DNA of 64,000 nucleotides from JAFDBW01 sp963825575 (lineage in GTDB: Bacteria; Desulfobacterota; Desulfuromonadia; Desulfuromonadales; BM103), in assembly GCA_963825575.1 (NCBI GenBank), contig CAWGUB010000002.1, forward strand, positions 30,574 to 94,573, written 5' to 3'. Within the stretch, counting starts at the first letter, position 1. Each line of letters starts with the position of its first letter. Shown in pieces: positions 1-7,935 of the stretch. The notes beneath the pieces are model-generated. The model was not told the origin of the DNA and did not search any database. It saw nothing but the letters and a program-made list of their open reading frames with translations. The translations under genes were made by a program, and so were the position numbers.

Positions 1-262
1 TCTCGGTGGCAGCCTTCCGGTCTTCCTGGTAGGTCAGGAACTGCTGGTTGTGGGCATCGAGGAGGTCCACGGTAAATGCGGCCAGGTGGTCGAGATCGTC
101 TTTGCTGGTCTGGGTGATGCCGAGGTATGCCTGCTGGTAGGCAATCCAGCCGACCACCGTGCCAACCACGATAATCGGGATCAGTACCAATGGCAGAACG
201 ACGACCGTCATTTTCCAGCGGATTCTGAGGTTGTTGACGAATTTAAACAGGTAGCGGCTCAT
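1..262 (-). CDS. Membrane sensor protein, N-terminal part (chemoreceptor or sensor kinase), cut by window edge
   Basis: Reading leftwards from an ATG at 260-262, the frame stays open to the window edge for 87 codons. It encodes a short basic N-terminus (MSRYLFKFVNNLRIRWKM), one strong hydrophobic helix of about 22 residues, then a polar helical stretch rich in Asp, Gln and Lys. That layout is typical of the first transmembrane helix and start of the periplasmic sensor domain of chemoreceptors or sensor kinases. The output domain lies outside the window, so the exact class cannot be decided. No strong ribosome binding site is visible. Confidence 0.6.
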   Translation of the reverse strand, partial: MSRYLFKFVNNLRIRWKMTVVVLPLVLIPIIVVGTVVGWIAYQQAYLGITQTSKDDLDHLAAFTVDLLDAHNQQFLTYQEDRKAATE

Positions 263-351
263 AGTCGGATTAATGTTTCTTCAGAAATGAGCAGATTATG
301 CTGCTTATGGGGCAAAAAAGCAATAGCGGGGAAAATGGAGGAAAGAGGAAA

Positions 352-370
352 GGGGTGAGGGGTGAGGGGG
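352..370. repeat. Short G-rich tandem repeat (GGGGTGA units)
   Basis: Two and a half copies of a 7-base GGGGTGA unit lie in the gap between the sensor gene and the rRNA methyltransferase. It is low-complexity intergenic sequence; no function is implied. Confidence 0.5.
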
Positions 371-410
371 AAGAGGCCACTGACTGCTTACCTCTTTCCC
401 TTTCCCGATT

Positions 411-1541
411 TTAATATAGTTCGAACTTCAACAACCGACATTCTATCGGTCCGTTATACAGGACGATGCGGCGCGACGGTTTGAGGCCGATGCGTTTGGC
501 CAGGGGCAGGTTGCCGGTGAAGACCCAGGCGGTCCATCCTGTCCAGCGCTGTTTTAATGTGTCGCCAATCTTGCGATAGAAGTCCTCGAGCTTGCCCTCG
601 TCACCGATGCGTTCCCCGTAGGGTGGGTTGCAGATCAACGTGCCATGGGCCGCCGGCGGATCGAGCTTGGCAAAGTCATGTTGTGACCACCTGATGTTTG
701 ACCCGATCCCGGCAGTCTCCGCATTACGCCTGGACAGTTCGACGGCACGACGGTCGCGGTCGCTGCCGAACACCAGATTGGCCTGGAGCTGGCTGCGGCG
801 CTGCTCGGCCTCTTCGAGCAGCCGCTCCCAGGCTGAGGCGGAAAAATCCGGCCAGCGCTGGAAGCCGAAGCTCGGCGAGAGCAGGCCGGACGCGGTGTCG
901 CTGGCCAGCAGGGCTGCCTCCAGGGGCAAGCTGCCTGAGCCACACATCGGATCGACAAAATGTGACTGTCGATCCCATTCACTGAGGGCAACGAGCCCGG
1001 CAGCGAGGGTCTCCTTGAGCGGCGCGATAGTCGGATCGCGTCGATAGCCGCGCCGGTGCATACCGGTACCGGCCAGGTCGAGGCTGATGGTACACTGGTT
1101 ACGGGCCAGGTGCAGGTTGATCCGCAGATCGGGATCCTTCGGGTCGACATTGGGCCTCTCGCCGCAGCGGTCCCTGATCCTGTCAACGATGGCGTCCTTG
1201 GTCTTCAGTGCAGCAAAACGGGAGTGGGTGATCTCGGAGTCCCGCAGGTTGGCATCGACGGCGAGGGTCATCGCCGGTGTCAAATAGTCTTCCCACCCCA
1301 GAGAGTATACCCCTTCGTAAAGGGCTTCCTGGGACGGGCAGGGGAAGATCTTAACCGGGAGCAGCACGCGATTGGCAGTGCGCAGCCAGAGACAGGCACG
1401 GTAGCCATCGGCCATGCTGCCGGTGAAAGCGACACCGCCATTTTCGGCTCTTACATTTTTGCCGCCGAGTGTTTTCAACTCAGCGGCAAGTACGTCTTCG
1501 AGCCCCTTGGTTGTGGTGGCAAAAAAATCGATTTGATTCAT
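411..1541 (-). CDS. rlmL: THUMP-domain 23S rRNA (guanine-N2)-methyltransferase, RlmL-type
   Basis: Likely methylates the exocyclic N2 of a guanine in 23S rRNA using S-adenosylmethionine. The 376-residue protein has an N-terminal THUMP RNA-binding region (about residues 5-155), then a UPF0020 methyltransferase domain with the SAM-binding DPMCGSGSLPLEA segment and the catalytic NPPYGER motif near residue 307. E. coli RlmKL is about 700 residues because it carries a second methyltransferase (RlmK); this one has only the RlmL half, as in YpsC-type proteins. It begins 9 bases after the upstream permease stop, so the two genes are probably cotranscribed. The GAGGAG site abuts the ATG unusually closely. 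The exact target base is not provable from sequence. Confidence 0.88.
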   Translation of the reverse strand: MNQIDFFATTTKGLEDVLAAELKTLGGKNVRAENGGVAFTGSMADGYRACLWLRTANRVLLPVKIFPCPSQEALYEGVYSLGWEDYLTPAMTLAVDANLRDSEITHSRFAALKTKDAIVDRIRDRCGERPNVDPKDPDLRINLHLARNQCTISLDLAGTGMHRRGYRRDPTIAPLKETLAAGLVALSEWDRQSHFVDPMCGSGSLPLEAALLASDTASGLLSPSFGFQRWPDFSASAWERLLEEAEQRRSQLQANLVFGSDRDRRAVELSRRNAETAGIGSNIRWSQHDFAKLDPPAAHGTLICNPPYGERIGDEGKLEDFYRKIGDTLKQRWTGWTAWVFTGNLPLAKRIGLKPSRRIVLYNGPIECRLLKFELY

Positions 1542-1549
1542 CTCCTCTG

Positions 1550-2683
1550 TCAGTGCTGTCGCTCTGTCTCAAGTGCGGCTTCGGGGAGCCGGAAGGTTCT
1601 GCGGTAGGTGCGGATCTCCAGTATGGCGATCTTGATGATGCTGACAATCGGTACACCGATGATCATGCCGATGACGCCGTAGAGCTTGCCGCCGGCGATA
1701 ATCGCGAAGAAAACCCAGAGAGGGTGCAGGTTGGCTACCCGGGAGATCAGGATCGGGATCAGGATGAAGTTGTCGATCAGAACCTGGGCGATTAGAATAT
1801 AGAGGATGGCGATCCACCAGAATTGCGGGCCAACACCAAGGTCGACAAAAGCGATCAGGATGCCTGGAACCATGCCAATGATCGGCCCGATGTAGGGGAT
1901 CAGGTTGGTGACGCCGGCGAAAATGCCGAGGATCGAGGCATAACGGATGTCTGTCAGGGACAGGCCCAGGGTGACGACCAGCCCGATGATGATTGCCTCG
2001 AGAATACGACCCCGAATGAAGTGGCCGAGTTGGCGGGTTACCAGGTGGCTGAGGTCATGCGCCATTTCAAAATGACGGTTGGGTGCCATCGCCGTACAGG
2101 CGCGCATGATAGCTTTTCCGTCACGCAGGAAAAAGAAGGTGAAGAGCGGTACGATGATAAAGAGCCCGCCGACCTTCATGGCAGATTGTGGAGTGCCGGT
2201 CAGAATCGCTGCCAGCAGCTGTTCCCCCCAGCCGCGGACCTTGGCCGGCAGACCGTAGCTTTCGATGACAGGAAAACGGCTGTGCAGGTTTTCAAGCAAC
2301 TGTCTCAGGAATTCAGTCAACCTGGTGGTGTAGCGGGGGAGGTCAGCCCCCAGGTTGCCCCAGAGTTCCTGCCATTGCGGCAGGAGCCATAACGTACTTG
2401 CCAGGAAGATTCCCAGGACAAGCAGGTAAACTATGAAGATACTGCTGGTGCGATTGAAATAATTGCTCAGCCTTGCGACCGGCGGTTCGAGCAGGAAGGT
2501 CAGCACCATGGAGAGCAAAAGGGGCAGGAAGAGAACGGAGAAGGCAGTGCGCGTCACTCCGATGAATGTGGTTGCTGAAGAGTAAACAGCCAAACCGCAG
2601 GCAATGGCGCTGGTCAGGACCAGGAATGCGAGTAGCAGCTGGCCGCGGGTCCACCCTCTGCGGTTGGAAGGATAGGTCCTCAT
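1550..2683 (-). CDS. AI-2E family transporter (PF01594-type permease)
   Basis: A 377-residue polytopic inner-membrane protein with about eight hydrophobic segments, a central amphipathic region (about 90-170) and the family-typical glycine/proline-rich stretch GVTNLIPYIGPIIGMVPG near residue 265. Members of this family have been linked to autoinducer-2 export or to sodium/proton antiport, so the substrate cannot be assigned. The start codon overlaps the stop of the upstream cyclic-nucleotide-binding gene by four bases (ATGA), indicating translational coupling. The C-terminus is basic and cytosolic. Confidence 0.85.
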   Translation of the reverse strand: MRTYPSNRRGWTRGQLLLAFLVLTSAIACGLAVYSSATTFIGVTRTAFSVLFLPLLLSMVLTFLLEPPVARLSNYFNRTSSIFIVYLLVLGIFLASTLWLLPQWQELWGNLGADLPRYTTRLTEFLRQLLENLHSRFPVIESYGLPAKVRGWGEQLLAAILTGTPQSAMKVGGLFIIVPLFTFFFLRDGKAIMRACTAMAPNRHFEMAHDLSHLVTRQLGHFIRGRILEAIIIGLVVTLGLSLTDIRYASILGIFAGVTNLIPYIGPIIGMVPGILIAFVDLGVGPQFWWIAILYILIAQVLIDNFILIPILISRVANLHPLWVFFAIIAGGKLYGVIGMIIGVPIVSIIKIAILEIRTYRRTFRLPEAALETERQH

Positions 2684-3213
2684 GTCTCAACTATTTCTGT
2701 TGGCAGCTGTTCTATGAGCCGTTTGTTGAGATTACGGATCTCCTGGCTGGCTGTCTGGAGACGCTCGCTGACAATCCGGGTCAGGCCAATCAGAATCCTG
2801 CTGGTCAAGGTCGGCTGACGTTCAACCATGTCCAGTAGGTCGGCGCGGAACAGCCCGATCAGTTCGGTTGGTTCGGTTGTTCGCGCGGAGGCGCTGCGCG
2901 GTGCCGGGGCGGTGAGGGTGGTCTCGCCGAAGAAATCACCGGGGCCGAGGATGGCGAGCTCGTCTTCTGTGCCCTGTGGATTTTTAGCGTGGATGCTGAC
3001 ACCGCCGCTGCGGACCATGTACATGCCTGTCCCGGGGTCGCCTTCTTCGAAGACGAACTCGGATGCCTGGTAGTTGCGCACGTGGACGATCTTCTCCAGG
3101 ACGTTGAGCTCCCGTCCGTTCAACTCGGCGAACATCGGCAGGTTGTTAAGGAAGTAGGCCAGTGAATCTTCGTCATGCTTCTTGCGAAAGATGTTGTTCC
3201 AGAGCGGATCCAT
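2680..3213 (-). CDS. Cyclic nucleotide-binding domain protein
   Basis: A single-domain 177-residue protein: a short N-terminal helix pair, then a cNMP-binding beta-roll (about 20-145) with the phosphate-binding cassette GPGDFFGETTLTAPAPRSASA, followed by a C-terminal helix. There is no DNA-binding domain, so it is not a CRP/FNR regulator; it may bind a cyclic nucleotide and act on a partner. Coupling by four-base overlap to the AI-2E-type permease suggests that permease as partner, but this is inference. The start ATG follows a GGGAGA ribosome binding site. Confidence 0.82.
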   Translation of the reverse strand: MDPLWNNIFRKKHDEDSLAYFLNNLPMFAELNGRELNVLEKIVHVRNYQASEFVFEEGDPGTGMYMVRSGGVSIHAKNPQGTEDELAILGPGDFFGETTLTAPAPRSASARTTEPTELIGLFRADLLDMVERQPTLTSRILIGLTRIVSERLQTASQEIRNLNKRLIEQLPTEIVET

Positions 3214-3225
3214 TGGTTTCTCCCG

Positions 3226-4131
3226 TCACTTTCCGTTGAGACTGTTCAGAAGGTCTACAGGGATCGGCTGATTTACCCGGTAATCCTTGAATAATATCTC
3301 CAGGCCCTCCTGAACGTCAGGTCGCCGGATGGTACGCAGTATGCTTGATGGCAGGAGGTATCCGTCGACATCGGTGAACTTGACCTCAAAAAGATCATCG
3401 ATTTTACCATCGGGGCTGGTCACTTTAAAACGTTCAGGCATGTGCCCGCCAGCAACTTCGATGTAGCGGGTTTCAACGGTCAGTTGTAGGCCGTTATCGG
3501 CAACAATTTTCAACTCGTTGATCGTCTCGCTCGTGCTGTCGATATCGAAGGCCAGGGATCTGATCTGGTTTTGCGGCAAACGCATGTCGTTTACGTAAAA
3601 TGCCTGGTCCAGATCCGTTGGTTGCGCAAAAGTGATTTCCAGGTGATGAATCAATTTGTCAGCAAGGGCAACATCACTCGATGTGATTTTTGCCCCCTTG
3701 ACAAGGGCCTGTCGTTGCCCGGCCCGTTCGGGTGGGAGCAGCATCTCATTCAGTTCGATCGCCAGCGCGGCAGAAATCTGCTGGACCATCTTTTCGACAT
3801 TGGTGGCCAGCTGTGTGCTGCTGGCGTAAACCAGCCCTTTGCCTTTGCGTTGCCAGAATTTTTTGATTACGGGTGGTGATGGCGGCTTGACGTCCGACGG
3901 GAGATCTTTGGCCAGAGTGGCCATCATTTCCTTTATCCGTGATGTTTCGATAGTTGCAAGATAGTTCTGTAATCCTGGTTGAACCCGTTCGCTGGCGGCA
4001 ACAACTGACTCCAAAGCTGTCAGATCGGCTGCCGCAAACAAAAGGGATGGTATTGTCAGGATCAGGAACACTAAGCCTGTGAAGAATGATCGGAACACGC
4101 CAGCCCGTCTCCGTGAAGCGTTGGTTGACAC
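3226..4131 (-). CDS. Exported protein of unknown function
   Basis: A 301-residue protein with a basic N-terminus and hydrophobic signal segment (LVFLILTIPSLLFAAA, cleavage likely near residue 34). The mature part has an N-terminal helical region, then a beta-rich C-terminal half (about 190-290) with alternating charged/hydrophobic strands and phrases such as RFKVTSPDGKIDDLFEVKFTDVDGYLLPSSI, reminiscent of LolA/RseB-like lipoprotein-sorting folds. I do not recognise a specific family. It is first of a four-gene leftward operon (then cNMP protein, permease, rRNA methyltransferase). It diverges from uvrC. Confidence 0.7.
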   Translation of the reverse strand: MSTNASRRRAGVFRSFFTGLVFLILTIPSLLFAAADLTALESVVAASERVQPGLQNYLATIETSRIKEMMATLAKDLPSDVKPPSPPVIKKFWQRKGKGLVYASSTQLATNVEKMVQQISAALAIELNEMLLPPERAGQRQALVKGAKITSSDVALADKLIHHLEITFAQPTDLDQAFYVNDMRLPQNQIRSLAFDIDSTSETINELKIVADNGLQLTVETRYIEVAGGHMPERFKVTSPDGKIDDLFEVKFTDVDGYLLPSSILRTIRRPDVQEGLEILFKDYRVNQPIPVDLLNSLNGK

Positions 4132-4166
4132 CCGTTATGGGCATTGATCGCTTGAAAAGACCCTGT

Positions 4167-4195
4167 TTGAAGTGGGCTTAAAATCAGTATATTAT
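4167..4195 (+). promoter_or_regulatory. Sigma-70-type promoter for uvrC
   Basis: TTGAAG at 4167-4172 and TATTAT at 4190-4195 are separated by 17 bases, placing transcription start near 4202, about 33 bases before the uvrC start codon. It lies in the divergent gap with the exported-protein gene. Confidence 0.6.
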
Positions 4196-4234
4196 GAAGA
4201 TAATCGATTATTTACGTAGTTGCAAGGAGCTTGT

Positions 4235-6061
4235 GTGACAAGTTTTGATCTGCACAAACAACCGACGGCCACCGGTGTTTACCTGATGAAGGATGCTGCT
4301 GGTGAGATTCTTTATGTCGGTAAGGCGAAAAATTTGCGTTCCCGTCTGCGTAGTTATATGCAGGCTGATCGCGATACGCGGCCGCAGATCAGGTTTTTGA
4401 TGGAGCGTGCGGCGAGCATAGAAACGATTGTCACCGACACCGAAAAAGAAGCCCTGATTCTCGAGAACACCCTGATCAAGCAGCACCGGCCGCGCTACAA
4501 TATCCATCTGCGCGATGACAAGACTTTTGTCTCGTTGCGGATCGATTTGCGTGAAGAATTCCCGATGCTGGGAATTGTGCGTCAGGTCCGTCAGGATGGT
4601 GCCCGCTATTTCGGCCCCTTTGCTTCATCCTCTGCCTTGCGTCAGACCCTTAAGGAAATTTACCGGATATTCCCGTTGCGGCATTATCCCCCGGCAAAAT
4701 GCAGGCAGCGCGGTCGACCCTGTCTTTTCCATCAGATCGGCCAGTGCAGTGCCCCTTGCCACGGCAAGATTACTGTCGAAGATTACGGCAAACTGGTTGA
4801 TGGCGTGATGGCGCTTCTCGAGGGTCGACAGGGGGAAGTGATTGGGATGCTTCGGCAGCGGATGACGCTTGCCGCAAGCCGGCAGAAATATGAAGAGGCG
4901 GCTTTGTTGCGTGACCAGATTCGGGCAATCGAGGCGACGGTGGAGCAACAGAAGGCCGTGCGTTACGGAACGGTCGACCAGGATGTGGTGGGAGTCTTTA
5001 GGCAGGGCGGAGAAGTTGAAGTGGTCATGCTTTTTTACCGTCAGGGAAAGCTGTCGGCCCGGCGCAACTATAATTTGCCCTGGCATCTGGACGAGGACCA
5101 GCTCCTGGCTGATTTTCTGGTACGCTTCTACGATCGGGACGTGCCGGTCCCTGATGAGATCGTTTTGCCGTTCGCCATAGAAGGGATCGCCTCTTTTTCA
5201 GAATGGCTGGCCGAACGGCATAGTCGCAGGGTGGCGGTGCTGGTCCCGCAGCGCGGTGAACGACGCCGCCTGGTGGAGATGGCAAATCGCAACGCCAAGG
5301 AGGCCTTAAGGGAACGCGGTAGCCGCGATGAAGCCCGTCGCAAGGTGCTGGCAGAAATACAACAGAAACTGCATCTGCTGCATCTGCCGCGGCGCATGGA
5401 GTGCTTTGACATTTCCACAATCCAGGGGCAGGCGACGGTTGCCAGCATGGCCGTTGTCATAGACGGTGAGCCGGCGTCTTCCGAGTACCGGCACTACCGG
5501 GTGAAGTCGGTTGTCGGCACCGATGATTATGCCGCTTTGCGTGAGGTCCTGTGCCGTCGACTGCAACGTGGAATTGAAGAATCCAGCCTGCCGGATTTTA
5601 TTCTCATCGATGGCGGCAAGGGGCAGCTTGGTGTGTTGACGGCGGTCATTGATGAACTGGGCATAGCCGGCAGGATTGATGTCGCGGGAATTGCCAAAAG
5701 TCGTGTCAAGGCAAACGTCCGCGGCCGCGCCGTGGAACGCAGTGAGGAACGTTTCTTCCTCCCCGGGCGAAAGAACCCGGTGGTATTGAGACGTGGTTCC
5801 GCGGCCCTGTTTCTGCTCGAGCGCCTTCGCGATGAGGCCCATCGCTTTGCTATTACCCACCACCGCAAGGTTCGCAGCAAGTCACAGCTGAAATCATCGC
5901 TTGCCGATATACCCGGGGTCGGGCCCAAGCGCCAGAGGGCTCTGCTCAGGGAGTTCGGCAGCTTGAAAAAAATCAAGGCGGCCACTCTGGATGGCCTGCG
6001 CAGCATGCCGGGGCTTCCGGCTACGGTCGCCGAGCAGATTTACCAGCATTTCCATCCCTGA
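4235..6061 (+). CDS. uvrC: Excinuclease ABC subunit C
   Basis: Nucleotide excision repair nuclease that makes both incisions around a lesion in complex with UvrB. The protein of about 608 residues has all expected parts: GIY-YIG nuclease at the N-terminus (GVYLM...ILYVGKAKNLRSRL), a UVR UvrB-binding helix pair near residue 205-235, a zinc/iron-binding-like Cys cluster (CRQRGRPCLFHQIGQCSAPC), the RNase H-like 5' nuclease (MECFDIS) and a C-terminal double helix-hairpin-helix (DIPGVGPKRQRALL). I start it at GTG 4235 because AAGGAG at 4224-4229 sits five bases upstream; the in-frame TTG at 4220 lies before that site. Confidence 0.96.
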   Translation: MTSFDLHKQPTATGVYLMKDAAGEILYVGKAKNLRSRLRSYMQADRDTRPQIRFLMERAASIETIVTDTEKEALILENTLIKQHRPRYNIHLRDDKTFVSLRIDLREEFPMLGIVRQVRQDGARYFGPFASSSALRQTLKEIYRIFPLRHYPPAKCRQRGRPCLFHQIGQCSAPCHGKITVEDYGKLVDGVMALLEGRQGEVIGMLRQRMTLAASRQKYEEAALLRDQIRAIEATVEQQKAVRYGTVDQDVVGVFRQGGEVEVVMLFYRQGKLSARRNYNLPWHLDEDQLLADFLVRFYDRDVPVPDEIVLPFAIEGIASFSEWLAERHSRRVAVLVPQRGERRRLVEMANRNAKEALRERGSRDEARRKVLAEIQQKLHLLHLPRRMECFDISTIQGQATVASMAVVIDGEPASSEYRHYRVKSVVGTDDYAALREVLCRRLQRGIEESSLPDFILIDGGKGQLGVLTAVIDELGIAGRIDVAGIAKSRVKANVRGRAVERSEERFFLPGRKNPVVLRRGSAALFLLERLRDEAHRFAITHHRKVRSKSQLKSSLADIPGVGPKRQRALLREFGSLKKIKAATLDGLRSMPGLPATVAEQIYQHFHP

Positions 6062-6107
6062 AAAAGCAGGGGCACTTCCCGCCAAATAATGAGAAGAGAA
6101 GTGCCCC
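6061..6107 (-). terminator. Rho-independent terminator for the YceI gene
   Basis: Ten-base arms GGGGCACTTC (6069-6078) and GAAGTGCCCC (6098-6107), followed on the minus strand by a CTTTTTC run. It lies between convergent uvrC and the YceI gene; the T run suits leftward transcripts. Confidence 0.65.
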
Positions 6108-6115
6108 CCCGGGTA

Positions 6116-6706
6116 CTATCCCTTGATCAGTTCGACCTCCAGGCTGATATGTACCTCGTCACCGACTACGACCCCGCCGGCTTCCAGGGCCTTGTTCCAG
6201 GTCAGGCCGTAATCGCTGCGGTTGATTTGCGTCGATGCCGATGCCCCGCGCCGGGTGTTGCCCCACGGATCGGTAACCGTCTGACTGAAGTCTTCAACCT
6301 TCAACTCGACTTCACGGGTTACATCGCGAATAGTCAGGTCGCCGACAATCTTCACCGGCTGCCCATTGGCAACCACCACCCTCTTTGAGACGAAAGTCAT
6401 TGCAGGAAAGTTTGCAACATCAAAGAAGTCCGGGCTGCGCAGGTGGTCGTCGCGTTTCTGGTTGTTGGTATTGATCGATGCCGTCCCGATGCGAACCTTG
6501 ACCGCTGATTTTGCCAGATCGGCGGAATCGATATCCGTTGTGCCATCCACCTCGGTGAAGACGCCCTTCACCCAGGACACCATCAGATGCCTGATCTTGA
6601 ATTCGACAGTGGTATGAGCCGGGTCAATCTTCCAGGTTGCCGCAAGGGTTATTTGTGGCAGGATCACCAGGATGGTGATGATTAATAATCTTTTGCAGAA
6701 ATACAT
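6116..6706 (-). CDS. YceI family periplasmic protein
   Basis: A secreted protein of about 196 residues with a signal peptide (cleavage after LAA near residue 23) and a full-length YceI lipocalin-like beta barrel: WKIDPAHTTVEFKIRHL at the start, DLTIRDVTREVEL and the ending ISLEVELIKG are hallmark segments. YceI proteins bind long isoprenoid or amphiphilic molecules in the periplasm. I use ATG 6706 rather than 6712 because AAAGG is better spaced. It appears monocistronic and ends at the terminator beside uvrC. A second, more divergent YceI-like gene lies in the polyketide operon at 50548. Confidence 0.9.
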   Translation of the reverse strand: MYFCKRLLIITILVILPQITLAATWKIDPAHTTVEFKIRHLMVSWVKGVFTEVDGTTDIDSADLAKSAVKVRIGTASINTNNQKRDDHLRSPDFFDVANFPAMTFVSKRVVVANGQPVKIVGDLTIRDVTREVELKVEDFSQTVTDPWGNTRRGASASTQINRSDYGLTWNKALEAGGVVVGDEVHISLEVELIKG

Positions 6707-6863
6707 GATCATGTGCCTTTCTTATTTACTGAGTAGTTGTCAAGTACCTGTTGATGGATATATTACAATTTAAGTCAGGTATATGCAAGTCAGATTCCCC
6801 GGGAGTTGAACATATTTGTTTGCGGGTGAGGCATGTTGACGGAGACGGTAGGAGGATGAGAAC

Positions 6864-6893
6864 AAAAAAGCCCCCGGGGTTCCGGGGGCCTTT
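6864..6893 (-). terminator. Rho-independent terminator for the lipoprotein gene
   Basis: GCCCCCGG / CCGGGGGC arms (6870-6877 and 6882-6889) with a four-base loop, followed on the minus strand by CTTTTTT. It is directly downstream of the gene ending at 6914. Confidence 0.8.
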
Positions 6894-6913
6894 TGCGAAC
6901 TATGGTGAGGGTC

Positions 6914-7699
6914 TTATTCGACAGTTACTTCAGCATCTTCGACAATCACGCCGTAGGCGTAGCCATAACCAAAATCCTTGTCGAGGGACAGTGCGCCGCT
7001 GATCACGACCGTGTCGCCAATGTTGGCGGTGGCGCTGGTGGTCACGGTCAGGTCATTGTTGCCGGCTTCACCGGTGCCGTCCTGGATATGAACCCAGTTC
7101 TTGCCCATGATTTGTGGGCTGAACTTGACAACCTTGCCACGGACCTTGACCGGTTTGCCGCTCAGTTCGGCTTTCTTGGCATAGACGTCGCCGACGGTCT
7201 GGCCGCCTGCAGCAGGGGTTATGCCTGACAGGTCAACATCGGTCGTCTCGACGGTTGTGCTGCCTTTTGTGGCACTTCCGTCCATCATCGACGGATGATC
7301 GGCAGGCATTTGCGCTGCAAGACTTTCAGCCCCGCCGACCAGGACCGATGGCACGAAGTAAACCATGTCGAAAGTGCGGTCGAGGCTTTTGCTGATGAAG
7401 TTGGGCATCGGCATCCCTTCCGGAACAACGACCTCGTCACCAACCTTGACTGCGAACTGGGGAGCTGCCGCCCAGATTGTCTCGGAGCCGGTGTCTACCT
7501 GTACATATGTGTACCCGGAGGCGTCCATGGTTTCAAGGACTTTGCCGGATTTCCCGGGAGCCGTTTGTGGTGTGGCCGGGGCCATCTGTGCTGAAGGCTT
7601 GGCTGCCTGGGCTTGAGGCGCAGGCGGTTCTTCGCCGCAACCGGCGAGCATGGTGATAGAGAAAGTTGCGATACAGAGCAGGGTCATCAATTGCTTCAC
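6914..7699 (-). CDS. NrfJ-like/OB-fold lipoprotein
   Basis: A predicted 261-residue lipoprotein: the signal peptide ends in the lipobox LAGC followed by GEEPP. A proline/alanine-rich linker follows, then two related beta-rich modules (about 50-110 and 175-255). The first (GKVLETMDASGYTYVQVD...WAAAP) resembles NrfJ-type proteins of cytochrome nitrite reductase clusters; the second (GKPVKVRGKVVKFSP...WVHIQDGTG) is a nucleic-acid-binding-like OB fold found in exported proteins of metal-reducing bacteria. No cytochrome gene is adjacent, so the role is unknown. I choose GTG 7699 because GGAGGA lies just upstream and the lipobox is then correctly placed. Confidence 0.78.
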   Translation of the reverse strand: MKQLMTLLCIATFSITMLAGCGEEPPAPQAQAAKPSAQMAPATPQTAPGKSGKVLETMDASGYTYVQVDTGSETIWAAAPQFAVKVGDEVVVPEGMPMPNFISKSLDRTFDMVYFVPSVLVGGAESLAAQMPADHPSMMDGSATKGSTTVETTDVDLSGITPAAGGQTVGDVYAKKAELSGKPVKVRGKVVKFSPQIMGKNWVHIQDGTGEAGNNDLTVTTSATANIGDTVVISGALSLDKDFGYGYAYGVIVEDAEVTVE

Positions 7700-7935
7700 G
7701 GGTATATCCTCCGATTTTCTTGGTTTCCGGGCAACGGCCCGATTGTTTATTTGTGGATATCGAATATTAGCTGACACTTATAGCATAGCCAGCTCTGGCA
7801 CAGCAAGTATTCAATGATTGGCAATATAACGGTTTGTTCAAGAAGAATATACGTGGATATCCGTATAGATTGAATCTCCACCACACGAAAAGGAACTGCG
7901 CAAACGCACACTACCGAATGTCAGATTCACAGAGA